From NCBI GenBank assembly GCA_028694405.1, contig JAQUTM010000035.1:1-15682 (forward strand): DNA of 15,682 bases, given 5' to 3'. Below the pieces are notes generated by a model. It saw only the letters and a program-made list of their open reading frames with translations. It made no database searches and was not told where the DNA came from. The position numbers were made by a program, and so were the translations under genes. Below are positions 6,268-12,814 of the stretch, piece after piece; position 1 is the stretch's first letter, and the number at the start of each line of letters is the position of its first letter. The stretch comes from Oscillospiraceae bacterium (lineage in GTDB: Bacteria > Bacillota > Clostridia > Oscillospirales > Ruminococcaceae).

Positions 6268-7110
6268 TTAACGCAATTCAGTTGTAGGAATGGTGTCCAT
6301 ATCATCAAATGCTTGATTTTCGCCACCCATTGCCCAAATAAATGTGTAAGCGCTTGTGCCTGCACCACTGTGAATGCTCCAGCTTGGGCTGATAACAGCC
6401 TGCTCGTTTTGCATTACGATGTGGCGAGTTTCGGTGCCTTCACCCATCATGTGGAATACTACGTTATTTTCAGGTACTTCAAAGTACATATAAACTTCCA
6501 TGCGGCGCTCATGTGTATGGCTGGGCATGGTGTTCCATACGCTGCCCGGCTCCAGTACAGTCATACCCATAGACAGCTGGCAGGTTTCCAATACATCAGG
6601 GTGAATAAACTGGTTAATTACACGTTTGTTGCTGGTTTCCATTGCGCCCAAAGGACGTTTTGCGGCGTCATCAATGCTGATAAAGGTAGTTTTGCAAGCT
6701 TTATGAGCAGGTGCGCTTACCATGTAAAATTTTGCGGGTGCAGCGGCATCATCGCTTTTAAAGGTAACTTCTTTTGTGCCTTTTGTAATGTACAGGCAAT
6801 CTTTGTAACCCATCTCATAGGCTACGCCGTCTGCGGTAATGGTGCCTTTGCCGCCAATGTTAAATATGCCGATTTCGCGGCGCTCTAAAAAGTATTTTGT
6901 ACCAAAATTGGCCCATACATCAATACCTTTATCAATAGAAACAGTCTCGGTTGTAGGCATGCAACCCAAAGTTACCATACGGTCAACATGGCTGTAAACT
7001 GCTGTTACTTCATTTTCTTTGTACAAATTTTCAATTAAAAATTCGTTGCGCGTTTCCTCTGTGGTGTAGCGCTTAAAATCGCGCTGATTTGCAGAATAAC
7101 GAATATCCAT
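6268..7110 (-). CDS. kduI: 5-dehydro-4-deoxy-D-glucuronate isomerase (4-deoxy-L-threo-5-hexosulose-uronate ketol-isomerase)
   Basis: Isomerises 4-deoxy-5-ketouronate, formed from unsaturated uronates released by pectate or glycosaminoglycan lyases, to 2,5-diketo-3-deoxygluconate, the substrate of KduD/DhuD. The 280-residue length matches the family. The N-terminus (MDIRYSANQRDFKRYTTEETRN) and PSHTHERRMEVYMYF are typical. The cupin metal site is intact: His 198, His 200, Glu 205 and His 247, two residues offset from the zinc ligands of E. coli KduI (196, 198, 203, 245). AGGAG 8 nt before the ATG sets the start. It has its own promoter, although the O-antigen-ligase-family gene upstream reads in the same direction. 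The SDR dehydrogenase at 3791 probably does the next step. No lyase, GH88 hydrolase, kdgK or kdgA gene is in the window. Confidence 0.95.
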   Translation of the reverse strand: MDIRYSANQRDFKRYTTEETRNEFLIENLYKENEVTAVYSHVDRMVTLGCMPTTETVSIDKGIDVWANFGTKYFLERREIGIFNIGGKGTITADGVAYEMGYKDCLYITKGTKEVTFKSDDAAAPAKFYMVSAPAHKACKTTFISIDDAAKRPLGAMETSNKRVINQFIHPDVLETCQLSMGMTVLEPGSVWNTMPSHTHERRMEVYMYFEVPENNVVFHMMGEGTETRHIVMQNEQAVISPSWSIHSGAGTSAYTFIWAMGGENQAFDDMDTIPTTELR

Positions 7111-7187
7111 TTTTCTTTCTCCTTTTTATCTGTTTTGTTTTTGTAGGCGTACTGCAAACAAATACTGTATATATATATGATAATTCT

Positions 7188-7216
7188 ATTATACGACTAC
7201 AAAGTTTGCGCAACAA
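7188..7216 (-). promoter_or_regulatory. Predicted sigma-A promoter of kduI
   Basis: On the minus strand, TTGTTG (7211-7216), a 17-bp spacer and a perfect TATAAT (7188-7193). The leader would be about 70 nt. An 8-bp palindrome TTGCGCAA (7206-7213) overlaps the -35 box, and ATACAGTAT lies just downstream of the predicted start (7162-7170). Confidence 0.65.
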
Positions 7217-7219
7217 GAT

Positions 7220-7243
7220 AAAAACAAGCTAAAATATTGCTTA
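7220..7243 (-). terminator. Weak terminator-like hairpin after the O-antigen ligase gene
   Basis: On the minus strand TAAGC (7239-7243) and GCTTG (7225-7229) can form a 5-bp stem with a 9-nt loop, followed by five T. The stem is short and AT-rich, so some readthrough into kduI is possible. Confidence 0.3.
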
Positions 7244-7250
7244 TTTTATA

Positions 7251-8483
7251 CTAAAGCAGTACATCTTCCAGTCTTACACCTTCCTCTTTGTGGTGTTCCA
7301 GATATTCCACTATAAAAAACACAAAAAATAAAGTCCGTCCAAAAAAAGGCACATCTTGTGCGTTTATAAAAAAGGCACTTGCAAAGCCTGTAAACAGCAT
7401 AGCACATAGGGGTAAATAAGCCATTTTGAGGCAACGACGCAATAAGTGCGTGCACATCATGATAAACGGCACAAAGCTTAAAAGTCCGCCCGAGGCTAAA
7501 ACCTCTAAATAGGTGTTGTGGGCAAGCATGGTGCGGCGTGCGCCAAAGCGCAGGCTGTTTACCAGTACCCCGCCTAAGCCCACCCCAATAAAAGGTGCAT
7601 GGGTAAACATTTTTATGCAGGCAATCCATACGCTCAATCTATCTTGATTTCCTGTGTCTGCCATGTAGTTATAGCCAAAAAACCGTGTTTTCAGCTCGGT
7701 GGGTAAAATTATAAGCCCTACTGCCGCCGCGGCTATTAAAACAGCGCCTACTATAAATAATGTTTTAATAGGTACTTTGTTTTGCAATAAATACCACACG
7801 CCTAGAATAGCACATGCTATTCCCAGCAGCATAACAGCCGAACGGCTGCCCAGATAAACCAGCGCTGCCGTGTTAAACAAAAACAAAGCCCCATAACAAA
7901 GGCGCCATGCTAACCGTTTGTGCATAAGGGTACGATATGCCAAAATTACAATGGGCATTAACATAATCGCAGCCAAGAAATTGGGGTCTTGCCCTTGGCT
8001 GCCCATAAAGCTGATGGTACGGCGTCCGTCAAAGCCCTGATAGCTTTGGTGCTGTATAAACAGCAGCACAGAAATACACGTTGTAACCGCAACATAACTG
8101 TTTGCAAGCAGCGCTATCTCTTGGCGGCGCAAGCATTGGCTAAGCAGTAAAAAAAAGATAACGCCGATAAACAACGTACTGAAATAGCTGTTGTTATAAG
8201 TGGGAATAAACAAAGTTGTAAGGGTAATGGCGGCCAAATAGGCAATAATATAAAAGTGCATTTTTGTAATGTATGGCTTATGCTGTCCGGTAGCATATTC
8301 CAAGTAATAAAATAAACCGTACAGTGCCAAAAAAGGGCGGATACTCATTACCGTATATCCGCTGCCGCTTTCAAACAAAATCATAAAGGGTGCCAGTGCC
8401 ATCATCCAAATGCTGGGGCGCACCCCTGCAACACCGCCCAAAAAACGTATTAGGTTTTGTTTTATATTTGCTGTCATATCCAT
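7251..8483 (-). CDS. O-antigen ligase / polysaccharide polymerase family membrane protein (Wzy_C)
   Basis: A 410-residue polytopic membrane protein with about ten to twelve hydrophobic segments. Features of the O-antigen ligase/Wzy_C superfamily are present: GQDPNFLA (164-171), GSRSA (212-216) with the conserved Arg, NQDRLSVWIACIKMF (279-293) in the large external loop, GVGLGG (300-305) and AHNTYLEVLASGG (321-333) with the conserved His 322. In a Gram-positive context such proteins polymerise or attach undecaprenyl-linked repeat units outside the membrane; polymerase is my preferred reading, given the Wzz-like gene next door. The start has AGAAAGG (8490-8496) 6 nt upstream. The gene is divergent from the rest of the polysaccharide cluster and seems to use the minus-strand TTGACA promoter at 8534-8562. 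Confidence 0.87.
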   Translation of the reverse strand: MDMTANIKQNLIRFLGGVAGVRPSIWMMALAPFMILFESGSGYTVMSIRPFLALYGLFYYLEYATGQHKPYITKMHFYIIAYLAAITLTTLFIPTYNNSYFSTLFIGVIFFLLLSQCLRRQEIALLANSYVAVTTCISVLLFIQHQSYQGFDGRRTISFMGSQGQDPNFLAAIMLMPIVILAYRTLMHKRLAWRLCYGALFLFNTAALVYLGSRSAVMLLGIACAILGVWYLLQNKVPIKTLFIVGAVLIAAAAVGLIILPTELKTRFFGYNYMADTGNQDRLSVWIACIKMFTHAPFIGVGLGGVLVNSLRFGARRTMLAHNTYLEVLASGGLLSFVPFIMMCTHLLRRCLKMAYLPLCAMLFTGFASAFFINAQDVPFFGRTLFFVFFIVEYLEHHKEEGVRLEDVLL

Positions 8484-8498
8484 TGCCGGCCTTTCTGC

Positions 8499-8532
8499 GT
8501 GGGGCGCCTGCGGCCCCGCTTTTTCTGTTTTT
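8499..8532 (+). terminator. Strong GC hairpin with T tract, in an unexpected place
   Basis: GTGGGGC (8499-8505) pairs with GCCCCGC (8513-8519) around a 7-nt loop, followed on the plus strand by TTTTTCTGTTTTT. It looks like a plus-strand intrinsic terminator, but no plus-strand gene precedes it. On the minus strand the same stem falls in the 5' leader of the ligase mRNA, just before its ribosome binding site. Either role, or both, is possible. Confidence 0.55.
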
Positions 8533-8533
8533 C

Positions 8534-8562
8534 ATATTACAGGAAACCCCACTCTGTGTCAA
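8534..8562 (-). promoter_or_regulatory. Predicted promoter of the O-antigen ligase family gene
   Basis: On the minus strand, a perfect TTGACA (8557-8562), a 17-bp spacer and TAATAT (8534-8539). The start would be near 8527, giving a leader of about 44 nt that contains the GC hairpin. The -35 box is one arm of an inverted repeat whose other arm is the -35 box of the Wzz-like gene. Confidence 0.6.
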
Positions 8563-8582
8563 ACGTTATTCCATGTTTGACA
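8557..8582. repeat. Inverted repeat formed by two divergent -35 boxes
   Basis: TGTCAAAC (8557-8564) and GTTTGACA (8575-8582) are exact reverse complements separated by 10 bp. Each arm contains a TTGACA facing outward. The arrangement could be a dimeric operator controlling both directions or two promoters sharing one upstream region. Confidence 0.6.
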
Positions 8583-8606
8583 ACCACCTGTGCTTGCACC
8601 TATAAT
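8577..8606 (+). promoter_or_regulatory. Consensus sigma-A promoter of the Wzz-like gene
   Basis: TTGACA (8577-8582), an 18-bp spacer and TATAAT (8601-8606): both hexamers match the consensus perfectly, the best promoter in the window. Transcription would start near 8613, about 42 nt before the start codon. Confidence 0.85.
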
Positions 8607-8654
8607 AAAGAAAATCTTATTGCATGATATTGAACTGATAGGGAGATTTTATAT

Positions 8655-9251
8655 ATGAATAAGCCCTTTGAAATAAATCGTATTCTTATAGCTTTACTAA
8701 AAAAAGCATGGGTTGTTGTACTTGCTGCAATCGTGGCATTTTGCCTTTCTTATTTTATTTTTGCAAAAAACCACACTATGTATACTGCCCAAATAACCTT
8801 TGAAAATTGCTCCTTTGGCATTGAAAATGGCGTGCGCATCGATAACCCAAAAGGCTCTTTGCGTTCTGCGTATGTATATGCAGGACGTGTTATGACAAAC
8901 GCCGATTTGTCCACCGCTTTGGCAGAGCAGGCACAGCTGCCTTTTAGCCAGGAGGAAATTTTAAACGCCTTGGACAGTACGGTTATTGAGGACACGCCGC
9001 AATTTATTGTAACCGTAACCACTGCAAACCTGGAAACCACTCAAACGCTTGCCGAAAATATTGCGGTTTATCTGCCGCTTACCTATTCTCACCCACAGCG
9101 CTCCGATGTTTTTGCGGTAACTGCTCCCGTCTATGACCAAATTTTTTACAGCGCAAAGCAAACTGCTTTGCACGCCGCCCTGCTTGGGGCACTTTTTACA
9201 GCCATTTTGTTGGTTGGATATTTTTTATTTTTTTATAAAAAAGAAAATTAA
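8655..9251 (+). CDS. Wzz/YveK-like polysaccharide chain-length protein (short)
   Basis: A 198-residue protein with the layout of polysaccharide co-polymerases: an N-terminal cytoplasmic stub containing EINRILIALLKKAW, membrane helix 1 (about 18-37), an outside domain of about 130 residues and membrane helix 2 (about 171-194) ending in a short basic tail. The start MNKPFEINRILIALLKKAWVVV is typical of CapA/YveK-type Wzz domains. The outside domain is short, and the usual proline-rich motif before helix 2 is reduced to TAPVYDQI. No BY-kinase domain or kinase gene is adjacent. Such proteins set polymer length together with Wzy. GGGAG 9 nt upstream fixes the start. The gene has its own consensus promoter and terminator, separate from the downstream glycosyltransferase operon. 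Assignment rests on topology and context more than on motifs. Confidence 0.75.
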   Translation: MNKPFEINRILIALLKKAWVVVLAAIVAFCLSYFIFAKNHTMYTAQITFENCSFGIENGVRIDNPKGSLRSAYVYAGRVMTNADLSTALAEQAQLPFSQEEILNALDSTVIEDTPQFIVTVTTANLETTQTLAENIAVYLPLTYSHPQRSDVFAVTAPVYDQIFYSAKQTALHAALLGALFTAILLVGYFLFFYKKEN

Positions 9252-9261
9252 CGCGGTTTAG

Positions 9262-9295
9262 GGCTGTCTGCTTACATAGCAGACAGCCTGTTTTT
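9262..9295 (+). terminator. Intrinsic terminator after the Wzz-like gene
   Basis: GGCTGTCTGC (9262-9271) pairs perfectly with GCAGACAGCC (9279-9288) around a 7-nt loop; TGTTTTT follows. It is 10 nt after the stop codon and separates this gene from the glycosyltransferase operon. Confidence 0.9.
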
Positions 9296-9329
9296 ATGGG
9301 CATAAAATGGCCTTGTTCTCTGCTTTACA

Positions 9330-9358
9330 TTGAATTATATCCTATAAAATGGTATACT
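9330..9358 (+). promoter_or_regulatory. Predicted promoter of the glycosyltransferase operon
   Basis: TTGAAT (9330-9335), a 17-bp spacer and TATACT (9353-9358). The -10 box lies in GGTATACTAATA (9351-9362), a 12-mer also found upstream of punA and nnrD. Start near 9365, about 39 nt before the first start codon. Confidence 0.65.
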
Positions 9359-9403
9359 AATAACAATTATAAGTACAAAATCACAAATTTACGGCGGTGT
9401 AAT

Positions 9404-10519
9404 ATGGCAAAAATTTTAATTGTTACCAACGGGCTGCGCTCCGTATATAATTTCAGAAAAGAGCTGATTGAACATCTGGTTGCCGATGGAAACGAGCTGT
9501 ATGCCTGCGCACCCAATGATATATTTGCACCTTTGCTGGAAGAACTGGGCTGTCATATTATCCCCGTTACGGTAGACCGCCGACGTACCAACCCCATTAA
9601 GGACAGCAAGCTTATTTTAAATTACTTTAAAATTTTAAGCCGTTTAAAGCCGGACATTGTACTAAACTACACGGCTAAAGGCATTTGCTACAGCGGCTTT
9701 GTATGTGGGGTTTTGGGTATTCCCTATACCAATTATATTGAGGGAATCGGCACTACCTTTAACGGTAATCCCCTCAAAACAGCAATTATTCGCCAGCTTT
9801 TTTACCGTGGTTGCCGCAAAGCAAGCCGCGTGGTATTTATGAATGACGATAACCTAAAGTTCTTTTTGGACAACCATATTTTGACGCATAACCGTTATAC
9901 ACTTATACGCTCTACCGGTATAAATTTAGATATGTTTACCCCCGCGCCCTACCCGGACGAGAGCAAGCCTGTCACTTTTTCCTTTTCGGCGCGCATTTTA
10001 AAAGAAAAAGGCATCGATATTTTTATCAATGTTGCAAAATCCATAAAACAAAAATACCCTCATACCGATTTTCATGTAATGGGAGAAATTGAAGAACAAG
10101 TAGAGTATGAAGCCATTTTAAACGATTTACAAAAACAGGGCATTTTAACTTATCACGGATTGGTAGCCGACGTGCGGCCTATTTTGCACGACAGCCACTG
10201 TTTTTTGTTTCCCAGCTATTACGGTGAGGGCCGCAATGTAGTGCTGCAAGAGGCCTGCGCCTGTGCACGTCCCGTCATTACAGGAGATGTAACCGGCTGT
10301 AGAGAATCCTGCATAGACGGTTACAACGGCTTTTTGGTGCCCGCAAAAGACGAGGCAGCCTTTTTTGCCGCAGCCGAGCGTTTTATCAATCTGCCCTACA
10401 GCGAAAAGCTGCACATGAGTGCAAACGCATTGGCACTTGCAAAAAAAGATATGAATCGCGTCCGCTATGTGCAAATTTGGGCACAGCTGATTGCAGATAT
10501 TTTACAAGAAAATAAATAG
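9404..10519 (+). CDS. Glycosyltransferase family 4 (first of the operon)
   Basis: A 371-residue GT-B retaining glycosyltransferase, cytoplasmic, that would add a sugar to an undecaprenyl-linked oligosaccharide. The N-terminal acceptor domain runs to about residue 170 (MAKILIVTNGLRSVYNFRKELIEHL at the start, YTNYIEGIGTTF around 108-119). The C-terminal donor domain shows RILKEKG with Arg 197 and Lys 202, and an EX7E pair Glu 275/Glu 283 in YGEGRNVVLQEA. The overall pattern resembles PglA-type GalNAc transferases, but the donor sugar cannot be assigned from this alone. I chose the ATG at 9404 because GGCGGTG lies 4-5 nt upstream and the family N-terminus starts there; an in-frame ATG at 9296 would precede the predicted promoter. 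It is the first gene of a tight operon (11 nt to the next). Confidence 0.88.
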   Translation: MAKILIVTNGLRSVYNFRKELIEHLVADGNELYACAPNDIFAPLLEELGCHIIPVTVDRRRTNPIKDSKLILNYFKILSRLKPDIVLNYTAKGICYSGFVCGVLGIPYTNYIEGIGTTFNGNPLKTAIIRQLFYRGCRKASRVVFMNDDNLKFFLDNHILTHNRYTLIRSTGINLDMFTPAPYPDESKPVTFSFSARILKEKGIDIFINVAKSIKQKYPHTDFHVMGEIEEQVEYEAILNDLQKQGILTYHGLVADVRPILHDSHCFLFPSYYGEGRNVVLQEACACARPVITGDVTGCRESCIDGYNGFLVPAKDEAAFFAAAERFINLPYSEKLHMSANALALAKKDMNRVRYVQIWAQLIADILQENK

Positions 10520-10530
10520 GAGGGCTTTTT

Positions 10531-11652
10531 ATGGCTCCCATACGCATTTTACAGGTGGTTACCAGCATGCGCCGCGGCGGTTTGGAAACAATGATAATGA
10601 ACTATTACCGCAATATGGACCGCACACAGGTACAGTTTGACTTTTTGGTACACCGCAGCTTTACTGCGGAATACGACGAAGAAATATTATCCATGGGTGG
10701 ACAGATATACCGTATGCCTGCTATCACTGCGCAAAATATAGGCAGCTATATGAAACAGCTGCAACGCTTTTTTGCACAGCACTCCGAATATAAAATTGTA
10801 CATTCTCATATTGATTCTCTCTCTACACTGCCGTTATATGCCGCAAAAAAAGCGGGGGTCCCTTTGCGTATTGCCCACAGCCATAACACGCGCTTTGACC
10901 GAGATAAAAAGCTGCCTCTGCGGCTTGTATCACGCGCACTTCTGCCGCACTGTGCCAACCTATATTGGGGCTGTGGAGAGCAGGCTGTACGCTATATGTT
11001 TGGAGAGTCCGTCTATAAAAAAGGAAACTACACGGTGCTGCCTAACGCTATTGATTTAAACAGCTTTGCCTACAACGAACTTTTGCGCCGCAAAAAGCGG
11101 CAAGAGCTGGGGCTTTCAGAGGACACCTTTGCCGTTGGGCATATAGGGCGCTTCAGCTGGCAAAAAAACCATACCCGCCTTTTAGATATTTTTGCCGCCA
11201 TACACAAGCAAAACCCAAACAGCGTTTTGCTGCTTGCCGGCACAGGTACTTTATTGGGAGATACCCTTAAAAAAGCCGAATTGCTTGGCTTAAAGGACTT
11301 TGTGCAATACTTAGGCGTTTGCAGCGATACCAACGCTCTTTACCAAGCGCTGGACGTGCTTGTTTTACCAAGCCATTACGAGGGACTGCCTGTGGTGGGC
11401 ATAGAAGCACAGGTTTCGGGTTTGCCGTGCGTGTTTTCCGACGTAATTACACAAGAGGCTGCCATTGGTAAACCTGTAACTTATATTGCTCTTGAGGAAA
11501 CCGACGACTATTGGGCAAAGGCTGTGTGCAGCTTGCAAAACACACCGCGCAAAACCCACACACAAGCATTTGCCAACGCCGGCTACAGCATTGAGCCTGC
11601 CGCCCAAAAGCTGCAGCAATGGTATTTAACCAACTACCGAAAAGCAGAGTAA
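10531..11652 (+). CDS. Glycosyltransferase family 4, EpsF-like (second)
   Basis: A 373-residue GT-B glycosyltransferase. The N-terminal domain begins RILQVVTSMRRGGLETMIMNYYRNMD, a pattern typical of EpsF-like exopolysaccharide transferases, with HSHIDSLSTL and RIAHSHNT around 91-120. The donor-site motifs are intact: GRFSWQKNH with Arg 207 and Lys 212, and the EX7E pair Glu 284/Glu 292 in YEGLPVVGIEAQ. NAID (172-175) precedes the C-terminal domain. AGGAGG 8 nt before the ATG gives a strong start, and 12 nt separate it from the next gene. It looks like a diverged duplicate of the gene at 11665: both share a GG-ET-IMN N-terminal pattern, QFDFL, a GVCS-T segment and an EAQ-SGL-C C-terminal pattern. 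Sugar specificity is unknown. Confidence 0.9.
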   Translation: MAPIRILQVVTSMRRGGLETMIMNYYRNMDRTQVQFDFLVHRSFTAEYDEEILSMGGQIYRMPAITAQNIGSYMKQLQRFFAQHSEYKIVHSHIDSLSTLPLYAAKKAGVPLRIAHSHNTRFDRDKKLPLRLVSRALLPHCANLYWGCGEQAVRYMFGESVYKKGNYTVLPNAIDLNSFAYNELLRRKKRQELGLSEDTFAVGHIGRFSWQKNHTRLLDIFAAIHKQNPNSVLLLAGTGTLLGDTLKKAELLGLKDFVQYLGVCSDTNALYQALDVLVLPSHYEGLPVVGIEAQVSGLPCVFSDVITQEAAIGKPVTYIALEETDDYWAKAVCSLQNTPRKTHTQAFANAGYSIEPAAQKLQQWYLTNYRKAE

Positions 11653-11664
11653 AGAAGGTTTAAA

Positions 11665-12750
11665 ATGAGCGATAAAATACGGGTTTTGCATTTGGTTGGT
11701 GCCATGAACTGCGGCGGACAGGAAACATTTATTATGAATGTCATGCGCCACATTAACCGTGAAAAAATACAGTTTGACTTTTTAGAATACGGCACAGAAG
11801 ACTTTTATTTTAATCAAGAAATTAAAGCCCTTGGCGGTACTGTTTATCGTGTTACTGCAAAGTCTAAAAACCCTTTTTTAAACATTTGGCAAACGTTACG
11901 GCTTTTTTCCAGAGAGAAATTTGACGTGGTTCATATCCCCAGCTATGAGGCGACCTGCTTTGTAAATTTACTGCTGGCCAAGCTTTGCGGCATTAAAATG
12001 CGCATTGTACACTGTCACAGTACCCTGGGCACCGGAAAAACCACCAATAAGCTGTTTCGTCCTTTGATGAACGGCCTTGCCACTCACCGCTTTGCCTGTA
12101 GCGGTGTTGCCGGCGAAAGTTTGTTTGGCACCGCTCCCTTTGAAATTATTTATAACGCCATCGATGCGCAGCAGTTTGCTTATAACCCGGCGGTACGCCA
12201 AGAAATGCGTACCCGGCTACAGCTGCAAGAGCATTTTGCGGTGTGTCACATCGGGCGCTTTAGCCCGCCTAAAAATCACTCGTTTCTATTGGATATTTTT
12301 GCTGAAATTTTGAAAAAACAGCCTAACGCAATTTTGTTGCTGGTAGGCGATGATAAGGAATTACCCGAGGTGCGCCACAAAGCACAGCAGCTGCTGTTAA
12401 CGCCTCATATCCGTTTTTTGGGGGTGTGCAGTAACACCGCACAAATTTTACAGGCAGCAGATGCCTTTGTATTTCCCTCTCTTTTTGAAGGGCTTGGCAT
12501 TGCTCTTATTGAGGCACAGGCAAGCGGTCTTGCCTGCTTTGCCTCCACCGAAGTACCCTTAGCCGCCGACGTAACCGGCACCGTAACCTATTTGCCTTTG
12601 GCAGAAAATGCGGCACACTGGGCAAAAACCATACTGGCCGCAGCACCTGCCAAACGCATCAGTCATGTTGACGACCTGCGCGACGCAGGATATGATATCA
12701 CAGCACTGGCAGACCACCTGGGTAATATTTACGCTGAAAGCCGCCTGTAA
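11665..12750 (+). CDS. Glycosyltransferase family 4, EpsF-like (third)
   Basis: A 361-residue GT-B glycosyltransferase, paralogous to the gene just upstream. The N-terminus reads RVLHLVGAMNCGGQETFIMNVMRHINREKIQFDFLEYG. HCHSTLGTGKTT (116-127) is followed by YNAID (163-167). Arg 198 and Lys 203 lie in GRFSPPKNH, and Glu 275/Glu 283 form the EX7E pair in FEGLGIALIEAQ, so the active site looks complete. It would add another sugar to the same repeat unit. A GAAGG sequence about 6 nt before the ATG serves as ribosome binding site. The 64-nt gap to the next gene is the largest in the operon and holds a weak hairpin, so expression could drop after this gene. Confidence 0.9.
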   Translation: MSDKIRVLHLVGAMNCGGQETFIMNVMRHINREKIQFDFLEYGTEDFYFNQEIKALGGTVYRVTAKSKNPFLNIWQTLRLFSREKFDVVHIPSYEATCFVNLLLAKLCGIKMRIVHCHSTLGTGKTTNKLFRPLMNGLATHRFACSGVAGESLFGTAPFEIIYNAIDAQQFAYNPAVRQEMRTRLQLQEHFAVCHIGRFSPPKNHSFLLDIFAEILKKQPNAILLLVGDDKELPEVRHKAQQLLLTPHIRFLGVCSNTAQILQAADAFVFPSLFEGLGIALIEAQASGLACFASTEVPLAADVTGTVTYLPLAENAAHWAKTILAAAPAKRISHVDDLRDAGYDITALADHLGNIYAESRL

Positions 12751-12770
12751 TTTTTTACACCGCTTTTTCT
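12737..12770 (+). terminator. Possible weak attenuator at the end of the third GT4 gene
   Basis: AAAGC (12737-12741) and GCTTT (12762-12766), with an inner TGTAA/TTACA stem (12746-12750 and 12755-12759) and a TTTT loop, are followed by a T-rich stretch. The internal loop makes it weak. No promoter is evident after it, so it would modulate rather than stop transcription. Confidence 0.25.
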
Positions 12771-12814
12771 TTTACACTTCACTTAAACCTTTTATTTTAA
12801 AAGAGGGTACGCCT

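Noticed and set aside
6313..6888. 191-residue plus-strand open frame opposite kduI
   Set aside because: kduI on the other strand has a complete family match and metal site. The antisense frame is Cys/Ala/His-rich with no recognisable domain or ribosome binding site.
7169..7179. TA-repeat run in the kduI leader
   Set aside because: A short AT dinucleotide run between promoter and start codon. It is too short to claim as a phase-variable repeat without population data.
7246..7629. 127-residue minus-strand open frame at the end of the O-antigen ligase gene
   Set aside because: It is another frame of the same region. The ligase frame carries the conserved loops, and this one is Cys/Arg-rich noise.
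9302..9352. ATAAAATGG present twice (9302-9310 and 9344-9352)
   Set aside because: A short AT-rich direct repeat 42 bp apart. Plausible by chance and without a partner elsewhere.
9296..9403. Longer N-terminus for the first GT4 gene
   Set aside because: It would begin before the predicted promoter and add 36 residues not seen in the family. The ATG at 9404 has a ribosome binding site.
12608..12814. Longer N-terminus for the GT2 gene
   Set aside because: The extension lies mostly within the preceding gene in another frame. The GT2 fold begins at the ATG at 12815, with GAGGG upstream.
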